From the NCBI RefSeq assembly GCF_001696605.3, contig NZ_CP031716.1, forward strand, positions 1-64,000: 64,000 nt of DNA, read 5' to 3'. This stretch comes from Acinetobacter wuhouensis (GTDB lineage: Bacteria; Pseudomonadota; Gammaproteobacteria; Pseudomonadales; Moraxellaceae). The position numbers and the translations under genes are program-made. The notes below the pieces were generated by a model. That model did no database searches and had not been told where the DNA came from. It saw only the letters and a list, made by a program, of their open reading frames with translations. Below, piece by piece: positions 53,579-63,180 of this stretch (the stretch's first letter is position 1; each line of letters begins with the position of its first letter).

Positions 53579-54484
53579 TTAATCCAAAATCAATTTTGCT
53601 TTCTGTGAAATTAAAAATTGGGCGAAGTGTTGATATGCTGTTGGTAGTTGATCAAAATTTTGAGCTGCCAACAGTAATTCACGTTTTGCCCATTCTCCAA
53701 CCAATTCAATTTGATAAAAATCATAGAGGTGATTTAAACGTTGTGCTGCGCGTTTTGGCATAACAGCTACACCAACGCCACTGGCAACCACTTGAGCAAT
53801 CGCAGCGAAGTTGGGTAGTCTAAGACGATATTGAATCGCACAATTGAGTAATTTCGCTTGATTTTCAATAGATTGTTGCAACGAGTGATACTGCATCAAA
53901 CCTACAAATGGATAGCTGAGAATGTCAGCCAATTGCAATTGTTTGGTTTCTTTAAGCTGATGATTCGGTGGGCAAATCAGCACCAAGGGATCATCAGAAA
54001 ATTCTAAAGTTTGTAATTGATGATGATTAAAGAAGCTCGAAATTAAACCAAGTTTAGCAACGCCTTTTTCGATATTTTGGATAATATCACTACTTTCAGC
54101 TTCTTGTAGGTCGATCTGAATATGCGGATTTTCGACTAAATACTGGGGCAGGAGTAGGGGAAGATATTCACTCTGTGCGGAAGAATTACACCACAAGGTC
54201 ATTTGCGTGGTTTGACCCTTAGCAAAGGCTGACATGGCTTGTTCAAGCTTGTTACCTTGTTGGATTAGCAATAATGATTGTTCCGCAAATGTCTGTCCTG
54301 CAAGTGTCAGTTTGACACCCGAAGCATGGCGCGTAAAAAGTTGTGTTGAGTATTGTTGTTCGAGTTTTTTAATGCGTTCACTGGCTGCTTGTAATGAGAT
54401 AAATGAACGCTCTGCACCTTTGGTTAGGCTACCTGTATCCACAATATTGAGGAAGAGTTGTAGATCAAAAAAGTCTAGGCGCAT
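53579..54484 (-). CDS. LysR-family transcription regulator
   Basis: A 301-residue LysR-type regulator. Residues 1-60 form the winged helix-turn-helix (DFFDLQLFLNIVDTGSLTKGAERSFISLQAASERIKKLEQQ). Residues about 85-295 form the substrate-binding domain with the usual beta/alpha alternation (MTLWCNSSAQSEYLPLL..., YPFVGLMQYHS..., VVASGVGVAVMP). Start: three in-frame ATGs (54514, 54493, 54484) are possible, none with a strong ribosome-binding site; 54484 places the helix-turn-helix at the usual distance from the N-terminus. Its target is unclear: no gene is divergently paired with a large shared promoter except the small RelB antitoxin gene. Confidence 0.85.
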   Translation of the reverse strand: MRLDFFDLQLFLNIVDTGSLTKGAERSFISLQAASERIKKLEQQYSTQLFTRHASGVKLTLAGQTFAEQSLLLIQQGNKLEQAMSAFAKGQTTQMTLWCNSSAQSEYLPLLLPQYLVENPHIQIDLQEAESSDIIQNIEKGVAKLGLISSFFNHHQLQTLEFSDDPLVLICPPNHQLKETKQLQLADILSYPFVGLMQYHSLQQSIENQAKLLNCAIQYRLRLPNFAAIAQVVASGVGVAVMPKRAAQRLNHLYDFYQIELVGEWAKRELLLAAQNFDQLPTAYQHFAQFLISQKAKLILD

Positions 54485-54616
54485 GGTGGTCATTGGGCGA
54501 GTGATTTTTATCATTATAGCTGAGTTAATTCACAGATAATGGTGTTGTTACTCATATCTATCTGCTGTTTTGTGATTAAAAAAGCATCTGTTTTATTTAT
54601 TATATGTTATCATAAG

Positions 54617-54628
54617 TCTCAAATGAGA
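54617..54628. promoter_or_regulatory. Palindromic operator candidate upstream of the antitoxin
   Basis: TCTCA-AA-TGAGA, 22 bp upstream of the RelB/DinJ start at 54650. RelB proteins autoregulate through such short palindromes; binding here is inferred. Confidence 0.4.
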
Positions 54629-54649
54629 TACAAAAGTGTGAGTAATATT

Positions 54650-54931
54650 ATGACTTCACAAACTTCTATGTTGCATGTACGAATTGATGATGAAACTAAA
54701 CTACAAGCACAGCAAGCTTTGAAAGCAATGGGATTATCTGTTTCTGACGCTGTCCGAATTTTTTTAACTCGTGTTGTTGCTGAACAAGCCATTCCATTCG
54801 ATGTACGTGTACCGAATACTCAAACTGTCGCGGCAATGAATGAAGCAGATGAGTTGATTAAAAAGAAAAAAGCACGTTTTGAAACTGTAGAAGAGTTGTT
54901 CAATGAGCTCGAACAAAACAATGAAAAATAA
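54650..54931 (+). CDS. RelB/DinJ-family antitoxin (orphan)
   Basis: A 93-residue ribbon-helix-helix antitoxin. The N-terminal segment MLHVRIDDETKLQAQQALKAMGLSVSDAVRIFLTRVV is the RelB/DinJ DNA-binding and dimerisation pattern, and the hydrophilic C-terminal tail would wrap a toxin. No RelE or YafQ toxin gene follows; only a 20-codon frame remains (54921-54983) before a terminator. ATG 54650 starts the recognisable domain; a longer frame from 54539 is discarded. It is likely an orphan or the survivor of a broken toxin-antitoxin pair, perhaps regulating in trans. Confidence 0.82.
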   Translation: MTSQTSMLHVRIDDETKLQAQQALKAMGLSVSDAVRIFLTRVVAEQAIPFDVRVPNTQTVAAMNEADELIKKKKARFETVEELFNELEQNNEK

Positions 54932-54983
54932 GCGAGCTGTCTTAGTGAGTTATTCTGACAAGGTTCAAAATATAAACCGATAA
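54921..54983 (+). pseudogene. Possible remnant of a toxin gene
   Basis: A 20-codon frame starting with an ATG that overlaps the end of the antitoxin in the +1 frame, the overlap typical of antitoxin-toxin pairs. Its residues (MKNKRAVLVSYSDKVQNINR) do not match a known toxin well enough to name. It could be chance. Confidence 0.25.
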
Positions 54984-55014
54984 ATTCATGTGATATTTTA
55001 TTCAAAACCTCAAC

Positions 55015-55040
55015 AAAAAAGCTCCCTCAGGAGCTTTTTT
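55015..55040. terminator. Bidirectional terminator between the antitoxin and fkpB
   Basis: A perfect 11-bp stem (55015-55025 with 55030-55040), loop CTCA, with A6 and T6 at its ends. Confidence 0.92.
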
Positions 55041-55057
55041 AACATTTGTTGATGCGA

Positions 55058-55543
55058 TTACATCAATTTCACGCCTTGCTGACCCGCAGGGGTAACTTTG
55101 AAAATTTCCACTTCAAAAGTAATATTTTTACCTGCCAATGGATGGTTGAAATCCACTTCAGTAATGTCTTCGCCCACAGTTTTGATCACACCAAATAAGC
55201 TTTGTTTGGCTTTATCTTCAAACTCCATCATGTGACCTTCAACAGGACGCTGTTCGAATTTTACAGTGTCAAATTTTTGCACATTCTCAGGATTCCAAGG
55301 GCCGAAAGCATCTTCAGGAGGAAGACTTACGGTACGACGGTCGCCTGCACGAAGACCAAATAAGGCTTTTTCAAAACCTGGCAATAAACTGCCATCGCCC
55401 ATGACTAAGCTCACAGGCTCTTCACGGCTACGGGTATTGTCAATTTCAACGCCATTTTCGATCGCAACAGAAAAATGAAGATCTACTTTTGAACCATCCG
55501 CAACGCGGGTTTCTTCATTCGGATTAATAATTTCGTCAGTCAT
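55058..55543 (-). CDS. fkpB: FKBP-type peptidyl-prolyl isomerase FkpB (SlpA)
   Basis: A 161-residue SlyD/SlpA-type proline isomerase and chaperone. The FKBP half (residues about 15-75 and 130-160) carries SKVDLHFSVAIENGVEID and GDGSLLPGFEKALFGLRAGDRR, and the insert-in-flap domain lies between. It has no histidine-rich tail, which separates it from SlyD. Its ATG overlaps the lspA stop by four bases (55540-55543). It is last in the ribF-ileS-lspA-fkpB unit. The usual next gene ispH is not present here. Confidence 0.93.
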   Translation of the reverse strand: MTDEIINPNEETRVADGSKVDLHFSVAIENGVEIDNTRSREEPVSLVMGDGSLLPGFEKALFGLRAGDRRTVSLPPEDAFGPWNPENVQKFDTVKFEQRPVEGHMMEFEDKAKQSLFGVIKTVGEDITEVDFNHPLAGKNITFEVEIFKVTPAGQQGVKLM

Positions 55544-56076
55544 TTTGCGCTTTCCGCATTTTGAATACGTTTCTTTTCTAAAAAGAAAGTATCAATTAAC
55601 AATAAAATGGTGCCTAAGGTGATCGCACTATCTGCAATATTGAATGCAGGAAAGTGATGGTTTTGGTAAAACACATGAATGAAATCGACCACATAACCTA
55701 AGCTGATACGATCAATCAAATTACCGATCGCACCACCAAGAATCAAAGCAATGGCCATCGGTAAAACCACCGTACTTTTTGGCATACGCATCAGCCAAAA
55801 AATAAAGATGATCGACACAATGCCTGCTAGACCCGTAAATAAATAATGTTGCCATCCACCTGCATCGGACAAAAAGCTAAAGGCTGCGCCGTAATTGTGT
55901 AGCAATGTCCAATTTAAAAAGGGCAATACAGGTACAGGATCTGCATAAGTCAGATGTGTACTTGCAATGTTTTTTGTCCACTGATCAATAATGATGGCGA
56001 GGACAGAAAGTCCAAGCCACATTAAATTGTGTGGATAAAACTGGAATAAACCCTTTTTATTCTGTGGATTAGGCAT
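55540..56076 (-). CDS. lspA: Lipoprotein signal peptidase
   Basis: LspA cleaves the signal peptide from prolipoproteins in the inner membrane. The 178-residue protein has four transmembrane helices and the aspartyl-protease pair D122 (GNLIDR) and D149 (FNIADS). Start ATG 56076 is used since earlier in-frame codons overlap deep into ileS; even so it overlaps the ileS stop by 8 bases, implying translational coupling. It is in the conserved ileS-lspA-fkpB order. A reverse-oriented perfect DnaA-box sequence occurs in the 5' part of this gene (56030-56038) and is probably chance. Confidence 0.96.
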   Translation of the reverse strand: MPNPQNKKGLFQFYPHNLMWLGLSVLAIIIDQWTKNIASTHLTYADPVPVLPFLNWTLLHNYGAAFSFLSDAGGWQHYLFTGLAGIVSIIFIFWLMRMPKSTVVLPMAIALILGGAIGNLIDRISLGYVVDFIHVFYQNHHFPAFNIADSAITLGTILLLIDTFFLEKKRIQNAESAK

Positions 56077-58912
56077 ATTTTCTCTCTTCGCCTTGACCTG
56101 TAGGAAGGTTGATAATACAACGAGCACACAGTCCTGGATGTTCAAGATGTGTATTTACATCTGGAAGCACATGCCAGCAACGCGCACATTTTTCACCTTC
56201 AGCCGCCGACACTTGAACACGTAAACCTTCAAGATCAGTGGCTTCACCTTGTGCAGCATCAAAGTCTTTTACAATCACAGTTGAAGTGATCAAGACAAAG
56301 CGCAATTCATCACCGAGTTGATCCAATACTGCTTTTAACTCAGGATTTGCCCAAAGTTCTACTTTGGCAGACAGGTTAGAACCGATCAATTTGGCATTAC
56401 GTGCTGCTTCGATTTGTTTGTTCACGGCTGATTTAACCGTGATCAAGGTTTGCCAATCTGCTTCTGAGATCAAGTTCGCAGTTGATGCCACTGGAATATC
56501 ATACCATTCCGCAGTAAACACATACTTTTCAGACTGTTCTGGAATCAACGGCCATGCTTCCTGTGCTGTGAAGCTCAAGATTGGTGACATCCAACGTACA
56601 AAGGCTTGAACCAAATGATACAAGGCAGTTTGTGCAGAATGACGTGCTTGTGAATCCGCTTTAGTGGTGTACTGACGGTCTTTGATGATGTCTAAGTAGA
56701 AACCACCTAAGTCATTGATACAGAAATTGGTCAAAGCATTGGTGACGATATGGAAGTTCATATCTTCATAAGCTTGCTGAATGGTTTTCTGTACATCAGC
56801 CGCACGTTGCAGGATGTATTGATCAAGCGCGATCAATTGATCTACAGGCAAGCAGTCTGTCGAAGGTTTGAAACCATTTAAGTTCGCCAACAGGAAACGT
56901 AAAGTATTACGGATACGACGGTAACCATCAGACGCACGGCTGAAGATTTCTTTACCTGCCGTCATTTCATAACGGTAATCCGCAGAAGCAATCCAGAAAC
57001 GTAAACCATCTGCGCCCATATCTTTGATGATGTCTTGCGGGGTAATGATATTCCCGATTGATTTAGACATCTTGCGACCTTTCTCATCTACAACGAAACC
57101 GTGAGTAAGAAGGGCTTTATATGGTGCACGTTTGTTGATCGCAATTGATGTTAACAATGACGATTGGAACCAACCACGATGCTGGTCAGAACCTTCAAGA
57201 TACAAATCCGCAGGATCTTGCAATTCTTCACGTTCACGAAGTACTGCATAATGCGTTGTACCTGAGTCGAACCATACGTCTAAGGTGTCACGTACTGCAT
57301 TGTACTGTTCCGCATCTGCACCGATAAATTCAGCAGCATCACGGTTATACCAACCGTCAATACCTTCTTGCTCGATCAGTTTCGCAACTTCTTCGATCAA
57401 TTCAGGGGTGCGTGGATGCAACTCATTGGTGTCTTTATGCACGAAGAATGGGATTGGCACACCCCAAGTACGTTGACGTGAAATACACCAGTCTGGACGA
57501 CCTTCGATCATTGATTGGATACGGTTTTTACCCCAGTCAGGGACAAAGCCGATCTCATTTTCAATCGCATTCAAAGCGTCTTGACGTAAGCCTTTATTGT
57601 CCATGCTGATAAACCATTGTGGTGTTGCACGGAAAATAATTGGTGTTTTATGACGCCAGCAGTGTGGGTAGCTGTGCATGATTGGCACATGCGCCCAAAG
57701 CTTGTTGCTTTCGCTCAATGCTGCAATGATTTGTGGATTGGCTTTGTAAATGTGCTCGCCTGCAAAAATCGGTGCAGTCGGTAAATACACACCATTACCG
57801 CCAACTGGATTGTCCACTTTTAAGTTGTATTGTAAGCCAACTTTATAATCGTCCACACCATGACCAGGGGCTGTATGTACCGCACCTGTACCACTGGTCG
57901 CGATCACGTGTTCACCCAAAATCACAGGCACTTGACGCTCTGCAAGCAATGGATGTTGCAGTTTTAAATTCTCAAGTTTTGCACCGACAAAGTCCGCCAA
58001 TACTTTTGGATTTTCAAGTTTGTAACGTTCACATGCAGACTCAACCAGATCTTTAGCCAAGATTAAGTTTTGTGTACCACGTTCAGTTTGGACTTCAACC
58101 AATTGATATTCAATTTCAGCATGCAGAGCAACCGCCTGGTTCGCAGGAAGCGTCCAAGGCGTAGTTGTCCAGATCACGATGTCTGTAGGATTGGATACAG
58201 TCACACCAACTTTTGCAGATAGATCAGCAAGATCAACCACACCGAAACCGACATCAATTGCATCAGATTTTTTATCTTTATAGTCAACTTCAGCTTCAGC
58301 CAGTGAAGAACCACAGTCCAGACACCAGTTGACTGGTTTAAGACCAGGTTCGATATGACCTGCTTTGGCAATTTCACCCAATGAGCGAACGATGTCCGCT
58401 TCTTGTTTGAAGTTCATGGTCAAATAAGGTTTGTCCCAATCACCAAACACGCCCATACGTACGAAATCTTTTTTCTGTAATTCGATTTGTGTATTGGCAT
58501 ATTCACGGCAGGCTTTACGGAAAGTTGATGCATCAACTTTAACGCCCACTTTACCGACTTTTTCTTCAACTTTCAGTTCGATTGGTAGACCGTGACAGTC
58601 CCAACCTGGTACGTATGGCGCATCAAAACCATCCATGACACGGCTTTTAATGATGATATCTTTCAGGACTTTATTGACCGCATGACCTAAATGGATCTGA
58701 CCGTTTGCATACGGAGGGCCGTCATGAAGCACATATTTTTTCTTGCCAATACGCGATGCACGAATCTGCTGATAAATGTTGTCGGCATACCACTCTTCCA
58801 ACCATTTCGCTTCACGTACTGCGAGATTTGCTTTCATCGCAAATTCAGTACCTGGTAGATTCAGCGTAGATTTATAATCCACAGCATTTTCAGGAGTTTG
58901 CTTATCGCTCAT
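56069..58912 (-). CDS. ileS: Isoleucyl-tRNA synthetase
   Basis: Charges tRNA-Ile. The 947-residue class I enzyme has the HIGH-type motif HLGH at 74-77, a CP1 editing domain (about 190-430), the KMSKS loop near 611-615, an anticodon-binding domain, and a C-terminal zinc site with C909, C912, C929 and C932. ATG 58912 is followed by [30 protein letters not shown], typical of the gammaproteobacterial type. It lies 63 bp after ribF on the same strand. No T-box or attenuator is visible in that gap. Confidence 0.98.
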   Translation of the reverse strand: MSDKQTPENAVDYKSTLNLPGTEFAMKANLAVREAKWLEEWYADNIYQQIRASRIGKKKYVLHDGPPYANGQIHLGHAVNKVLKDIIIKSRVMDGFDAPYVPGWDCHGLPIELKVEEKVGKVGVKVDASTFRKACREYANTQIELQKKDFVRMGVFGDWDKPYLTMNFKQEADIVRSLGEIAKAGHIEPGLKPVNWCLDCGSSLAEAEVDYKDKKSDAIDVGFGVVDLADLSAKVGVTVSNPTDIVIWTTTPWTLPANQAVALHAEIEYQLVEVQTERGTQNLILAKDLVESACERYKLENPKVLADFVGAKLENLKLQHPLLAERQVPVILGEHVIATSGTGAVHTAPGHGVDDYKVGLQYNLKVDNPVGGNGVYLPTAPIFAGEHIYKANPQIIAALSESNKLWAHVPIMHSYPHCWRHKTPIIFRATPQWFISMDNKGLRQDALNAIENEIGFVPDWGKNRIQSMIEGRPDWCISRQRTWGVPIPFFVHKDTNELHPRTPELIEEVAKLIEQEGIDGWYNRDAAEFIGADAEQYNAVRDTLDVWFDSGTTHYAVLREREELQDPADLYLEGSDQHRGWFQSSLLTSIAINKRAPYKALLTHGFVVDEKGRKMSKSIGNIITPQDIIKDMGADGLRFWIASADYRYEMTAGKEIFSRASDGYRRIRNTLRFLLANLNGFKPSTDCLPVDQLIALDQYILQRAADVQKTIQQAYEDMNFHIVTNALTNFCINDLGGFYLDIIKDRQYTTKADSQARHSAQTALYHLVQAFVRWMSPILSFTAQEAWPLIPEQSEKYVFTAEWYDIPVASTANLISEADWQTLITVKSAVNKQIEAARNAKLIGSNLSAKVELWANPELKAVLDQLGDELRFVLITSTVIVKDFDAAQGEATDLEGLRVQVSAAEGEKCARCWHVLPDVNTHLEHPGLCARCIINLPTGQGEERKYA

Positions 58913-58975
58913 GCAAGTTGTCTTCCAATATTATCAGCACCATTGCTGACGCGTTTTTACAATAAAAAATCGGGT

Positions 58976-59977
58976 TTAAAAAGGAAATTTGGGGGTGTTT
59001 TTACGAAACTCAAGCAGTCGCTCGACATCATCATCAATTCCCGCTTGTAGCGCTTCAAGAGATGGGTAATTTAATTCACCATGTAAATAGTCGAGGAAAG
59101 TGACCCGCATCAACAGACCATACAGATTAGCAGAAACATCAGGAAAATGTACTTCTAATCGCCATTCTGGATGTTCCTGTTTAATCGCTGGGCGCGTACC
59201 GACATGACCTGCACCATACAGTGCATTTTCTTGGTAACCCTGAACGCCCAATTTAGCAGGATTGTCTGCTTTAACTTTGTCGGTCAATGACAGGGTTTCA
59301 CACACCACATCCACGCCATAAATACCATTAAGACATGGACGATGGCGTCCCATGCGCACATTAATGGTTGGGAAATTCAGCGTGCGCCCAATTTGATCGC
59401 CATATTGCACACGACCGGTCATGCTATAAGGACGACCCAACAATTTTGCAGCCAGTGATAAATCACCTGCTTGTAAGACTTGGCGAATACGGGTCGAACT
59501 GACACGTTCACCATTAAAATCAACTGTATTTAAGTTGGTGACAGCAAAGCCATATTGTTTTAAAAATTCGCTGTTGCCCTGACGGTTTTTTCCAAAATGA
59601 AAATCATCACCCAATACCAAGCTTTGTGCATTCAGTTGATTTTTCAGTAAATCAGCAAATTCTTCAGCGCTTAAACTACGGAATTGATTGTCAAATTTAG
59701 CAATCGCAATATAGTCCACACCCAGCTCAGTTAAATATTCTACTTTTTCTCTGAGTGACGTAATACGTGGCGGTGCTTCATAGCCTTTAAAGAACTCTAA
59801 AGGTTGAGGCTCAAAAATCATCACCAAGGTTTTTAAATTTTGTGTTTTGGCAACGTCTTTCAGTTGTGAAACCATGGCTTGATGTCCCAAATGGACACCA
59901 TCAAAATTGCCGATCGTCACTGCGGTCGGAGGCAATTGAAAATTCGGTGCTAAGGCATTTAGACGTAACAGCTGCAT
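58976..59977 (-). CDS. ribF: Riboflavin kinase / FMN adenylyltransferase
   Basis: RibF phosphorylates riboflavin to FMN and adenylates FMN to FAD. The 333-residue bifunctional protein has an N-terminal nucleotidyltransferase domain (TIGNFDGVHLGH at 21-32, with the HxGH-like motif) and a C-terminal kinase domain (about 185-310) with GRPYSMTGRVQYGDQIGRTLNFPTIN. ATG 59977 fits the family start. It heads the ribF-ileS-lspA-fkpB operon, a common arrangement in proteobacteria. No FMN riboswitch was seen upstream. Confidence 0.96.
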   Translation of the reverse strand: MQLLRLNALAPNFQLPPTAVTIGNFDGVHLGHQAMVSQLKDVAKTQNLKTLVMIFEPQPLEFFKGYEAPPRITSLREKVEYLTELGVDYIAIAKFDNQFRSLSAEEFADLLKNQLNAQSLVLGDDFHFGKNRQGNSEFLKQYGFAVTNLNTVDFNGERVSSTRIRQVLQAGDLSLAAKLLGRPYSMTGRVQYGDQIGRTLNFPTINVRMGRHRPCLNGIYGVDVVCETLSLTDKVKADNPAKLGVQGYQENALYGAGHVGTRPAIKQEHPEWRLEVHFPDVSANLYGLLMRVTFLDYLHGELNYPSLEALQAGIDDDVERLLEFRKNTPKFPF

Positions 59978-60182
59978 GATTTCAAAATAAGCTTAAAATT
60001 TGAAAGGTATATATTGCCATATTCTCACAGTTTCGTCTTTGTTGTTGTGTTTTTATCCAGAAAAAATTATTGATAATTTATTTTATATCAGAAAAATTGA
60101 TTCATTTTATAAAAACAAATCAATTTTATTTATTAATAGTGGCTTTTATAATCAATTTATCTGCTGAAATGAGGATGAAGCG

Positions 60183-61319
60183 ATGCAAAAGCCATTTTAT
60201 CAATTGAATCAAACGCGAGACGTGATTCGTCAGTTTACCCCAAATTGGTTCACCATGACTATGGGTACTGGTGTGGTTGCCTTGATCATATCTGAATTTC
60301 CTTTTGCACATGAGTTATTTTGGGCATTAGGTACAGGCTTATGGCAATTCAATACTTTATTATTTTGTGCATTTAGTATGCTCTATATTTTACGTTGGCT
60401 GATTTATCCTCATGAAGCACGGCAGATTTTTTCTCATTCAAGTATGGCACTGTTTTTAGGGGCGATACCGATGGGACTCGCGACAGTGATCAATGGTTTT
60501 TTAAAATATGGTATTGCGCTTTATGGTGATGTTGCGGTGCAAATTGCGCAAAGCTTGTGGTATCTCGATGCAATTTTGGCTGTACTGATCGGAATCATTG
60601 TGCCATTTTTCATGTTCAGTCAACAAAAGCATGAGTTACAGACTATGACTGCGATGTGGTTATTGCCAATTGTAGCATGTGAGGTTGCTGCAACTTCAGG
60701 TGGTTTATTATTGGCACATTTACCTGCAGGACAGGAAGCGGTTGGGATTCTATTTGCCAGTTATGTATTGTGGGGCATGTCTGTATTACCCGCTTTTGGA
60801 ATTTTGAGCATTTTAATGTTGCGTTTGGCATTGCATCAATTACCAAGTAAAGAGTTGGCGATCACAGGTTGGTTGGCTTTAGGACCGATTGGTACAGGGG
60901 CTTTGGCATTGTTGGTTTTAGGAGCACAAGCACCACAGGTTTTAGCCTTTATTCAGATGCAACAATTGGGTGTGTTCTTCCAAAATGCAGGCATCGTGGC
61001 AAGCTTTATCTTACTTGGTTTTGGGATTTGGTGGTTTGCCATCGCGATTTTAACCACACTGAAACATGCTGCCAAAGATTTACCATTTAACCTCGGTTGG
61101 TGGGGTTTAACATTCCCATTGGGTGTGTTTACTTTGGCAGTGTTAAATCTAGGTCATCAAATCCATGTTGATTTCATTATCAATAGTGGCTTGGCATTTG
61201 CTGCAATATTGATGTTGCTTTGGATTATGGTGATGGCGAAAACGTTGAAAGGAATATACCAAGGTCATTTATTCTTTTCTCCATGTTTAAAGGCATTGTT
61301 GGAGAGAGAGCAGGCTTAG
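60183..61319 (+). CDS. TDT-family transporter (TehA/Ssu1/SLAC1-like)
   Basis: A 378-residue membrane protein with about ten helices in the tellurite-resistance/dicarboxylate transporter family. The opening FTPNWFTMTMGTGVVALII is the family signature (PxWFxxxMGTG), and the second-half ALGPIGTGALALLVLG repeats it. Relatives export sulfite (Ssu1), carry malate (Mae1) or act as anion channels (SLAC1), so the substrate is probably a small anion. ATG 60183 follows GAGGATG. Divergent from ribF. A 10-bp inverted repeat (60093-60127) lies upstream. Followed by its own terminator. Confidence 0.85.
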   Translation: MQKPFYQLNQTRDVIRQFTPNWFTMTMGTGVVALIISEFPFAHELFWALGTGLWQFNTLLFCAFSMLYILRWLIYPHEARQIFSHSSMALFLGAIPMGLATVINGFLKYGIALYGDVAVQIAQSLWYLDAILAVLIGIIVPFFMFSQQKHELQTMTAMWLLPIVACEVAATSGGLLLAHLPAGQEAVGILFASYVLWGMSVLPAFGILSILMLRLALHQLPSKELAITGWLALGPIGTGALALLVLGAQAPQVLAFIQMQQLGVFFQNAGIVASFILLGFGIWWFAIAILTTLKHAAKDLPFNLGWWGLTFPLGVFTLAVLNLGHQIHVDFIINSGLAFAAILMLLWIMVMAKTLKGIYQGHLFFSPCLKALLEREQA

Positions 61320-61380
61320 TGGTTGATTAGCAAGTTATTTAAAAGCAATCCAAAAGTTATTTAGATGATTTAAAAACATC

Positions 61381-61416
61381 AAAGCCCTTAGTCATTTTAT
61401 GTTAAGGGCTTTTTTG
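61381..61416 (+). terminator. Terminator of the TDT transporter gene
   Basis: AAAGCCCTTA pairs with TAAGGGCTTT (61381-61390 with 61403-61412), then TTTT. Confidence 0.9.
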
Positions 61417-61494
61417 ATTGTAATTCATTTGAGTTTGAAGCAATTATTCTTATTTTTAAATTCTTAATTCTTTGATCTAAGTATGAATTGTGAA

Positions 61495-61520
61495 ATAAAA
61501 AAGCAGCCTTTCAGCTGCTT
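61495..61520 (-). terminator. Terminator of the uracil permease gene
   Basis: AAGCAGC pairs with GCTGCTT (61501-61507 with 61514-61520), followed on the minus strand by a T run; 18 bp after the stop at 61538. Confidence 0.85.
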
Positions 61521-61537
61521 AAAATAGTTTAAATTTA

Positions 61538-62842
61538 TTATTCTGATTTGTCTTTTAAGCTAAAGAACCAGTTCAAGATCAAGGCTGCAAACGTTGCAGT
61601 ACCAATCCCACCTAAGTTGAAATCGCCGAACTGAAGGGCAAAGTCACCTGTACCTAAAATGATCGTAACGGCTGCAACCATCAAGTTCTTATTTTTGGAA
61701 AAATCAACTTTGTTTTCGATCCAGATTTTCGCCCCTGCAATGGTAATCAAACCAAAGACCACGATGGAAGCACCCGTCAAAATCGCCGTAGGAATAGTAT
61801 GAATCACTGCACCAAACTTCGGAGAAAAACCTAAGAAAATGGCAAAAACACCTGCAATCACAAAGACTATCGTTGAGTAGACACGGGTTACTGCCATGAC
61901 ACCAATGTTCTCACCATAGGTGGTCATACCAGGCGCACCGACACCACCAGAAAGCGTTGTTGCAATACCATCAGCAACAAAGGCTTTACCAATGTGTGGA
62001 TCTAGGTTTTCACCTGTCATGGCACTGACAGCTTTGATGTGACCTAAGTTTTCAGCCACTAAAATCAAGGCAATCGGGGCAATAATCAACATGGCATTGA
62101 CATCAAAAACAGGTGCGTGGAAAGTTGGCGTACCAAACCAAGCTGCTTCTTGAATCGGGGTAAAGTTAATCGGTGTACCATTTCCCATGACATTAGACAC
62201 AATGAAATAGATCAAATAAGCCAATAATAAACCGACCAATAATAATAGACGTTGCAATAAACCTTTGGTGAAAACAGCAATTGAACCCATACATAGTACG
62301 GTGACCAATGCCATCCACATATTAAAGTTATTGCCAGCAACACCTTTGACGGTGACGGGTGCAAGGTTTAAACCGATGATCATGACCACAGCACCTGTAA
62401 CCACAGGCGGCATGAGCTTTTCAATCCATTTGGTTCCTGTTGCCATGACAATAAAGCCGAAAATCGCATACAAAATACCGCATGCCATGATCCCGCCCGC
62501 AGCATGTGCAATATTCAGATTGGCTGCGCCTGTACCAGAAGCTGCATAACCTGTTGCTGCAATCACCACACCAATAAAAGCAAAACTAGACCCTAAATAA
62601 CTTGGAACTCGTCCACCGGTCATGATGAAGAACAAGATGGTACAAATCCCTGACATTAAAATCGCAAGGTTCGGATCAAAACCCATTAAAAATGGTGCGA
62701 GTACAGTGGCACCAAACATGGCAAATGCATGTTGAATCCCCAAGACTACACTTTGCGCAGGGGGTAAATATTCATTGGTTCCTACAGGTCTTGCATCGAT
62801 GCTGCCAGTATAAGGACGCCATTTGGGAAACCAGTTGGACAT
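61538..62842 (-). CDS. uraA: Uracil/xanthine permease (NCS2 family)
   Basis: A 434-residue membrane protein with 14 helices (nucleobase:cation symporter 2). The signatures VLGIQHAFAMFGATVLAPFL in helix 1, LVAENLGHIKAVSAMTGENL around helix 8 (E and H of the substrate site) and GVGAPGMTTYGENIGVMAVTRVYS in helix 10 match uracil permeases such as UraA or RutG. Start ATG 62842 has GAGTG upstream; a start at 62878 is possible. It stands alone with no pyrimidine-degradation genes, so the symbol is tentative. Confidence 0.85.
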   Translation of the reverse strand: MSNWFPKWRPYTGSIDARPVGTNEYLPPAQSVVLGIQHAFAMFGATVLAPFLMGFDPNLAILMSGICTILFFIMTGGRVPSYLGSSFAFIGVVIAATGYAASGTGAANLNIAHAAGGIMACGILYAIFGFIVMATGTKWIEKLMPPVVTGAVVMIIGLNLAPVTVKGVAGNNFNMWMALVTVLCMGSIAVFTKGLLQRLLLLVGLLLAYLIYFIVSNVMGNGTPINFTPIQEAAWFGTPTFHAPVFDVNAMLIIAPIALILVAENLGHIKAVSAMTGENLDPHIGKAFVADGIATTLSGGVGAPGMTTYGENIGVMAVTRVYSTIVFVIAGVFAIFLGFSPKFGAVIHTIPTAILTGASIVVFGLITIAGAKIWIENKVDFSKNKNLMVAAVTIILGTGDFALQFGDFNLGGIGTATFAALILNWFFSLKDKSE

Positions 62843-63126
62843 AAAATGAGCACTCGAAAGACAAATTGGACACATCATACGCTTGTTTGAAGTCAGTTTT
62901 AATCATTTTAGTCAAACTAAGGGCTTGCATTTATTAGGGAAAATTGGTGTTTTATACCAAGTGGTCAAATAATTAAAATGTGTTAATAAGTAAAATCAAA
63001 GTATTAAAAATTGTAAATGTGAAAACATACTCGAATTGAATATTTTGCAATTGCTTAATTTTTTTTCATCCAAATGTTTGGTGATTTTATTTTTATTGAT
63101 GCAGTCGACATTTTTTTAACTTTATA
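62843..63126. other. Intergenic region upstream of the uracil permease
   Basis: About 284 AT-rich bases between the permease start and the ppc terminator, both genes on the minus strand. It must hold the permease promoter. A short inverted repeat (TTGGT...ACCAA, near 62945-62961) is the only structure seen. Confidence 0.5.
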
Positions 63127-63162
63127 AGTAAAAACGAGAAATATACTGGATATTTCTCGTTT
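63127..63162 (-). terminator. Terminator of ppc
   Basis: AAACGAGAAATA pairs with TATTTCTCGTTT (63132-63143 with 63151-63162, 7-base loop), followed on the minus strand by a T run. Confidence 0.9.
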
Positions 63163-63180
63163 AAATTTAGAACAATTAGA

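Noticed and set aside
56030..56038. Perfect DnaA box (reverse) in lspA
   Set aside because: A 9-base match is expected about once in this window by chance, and it lies inside a coding region 56 kb from dnaA.
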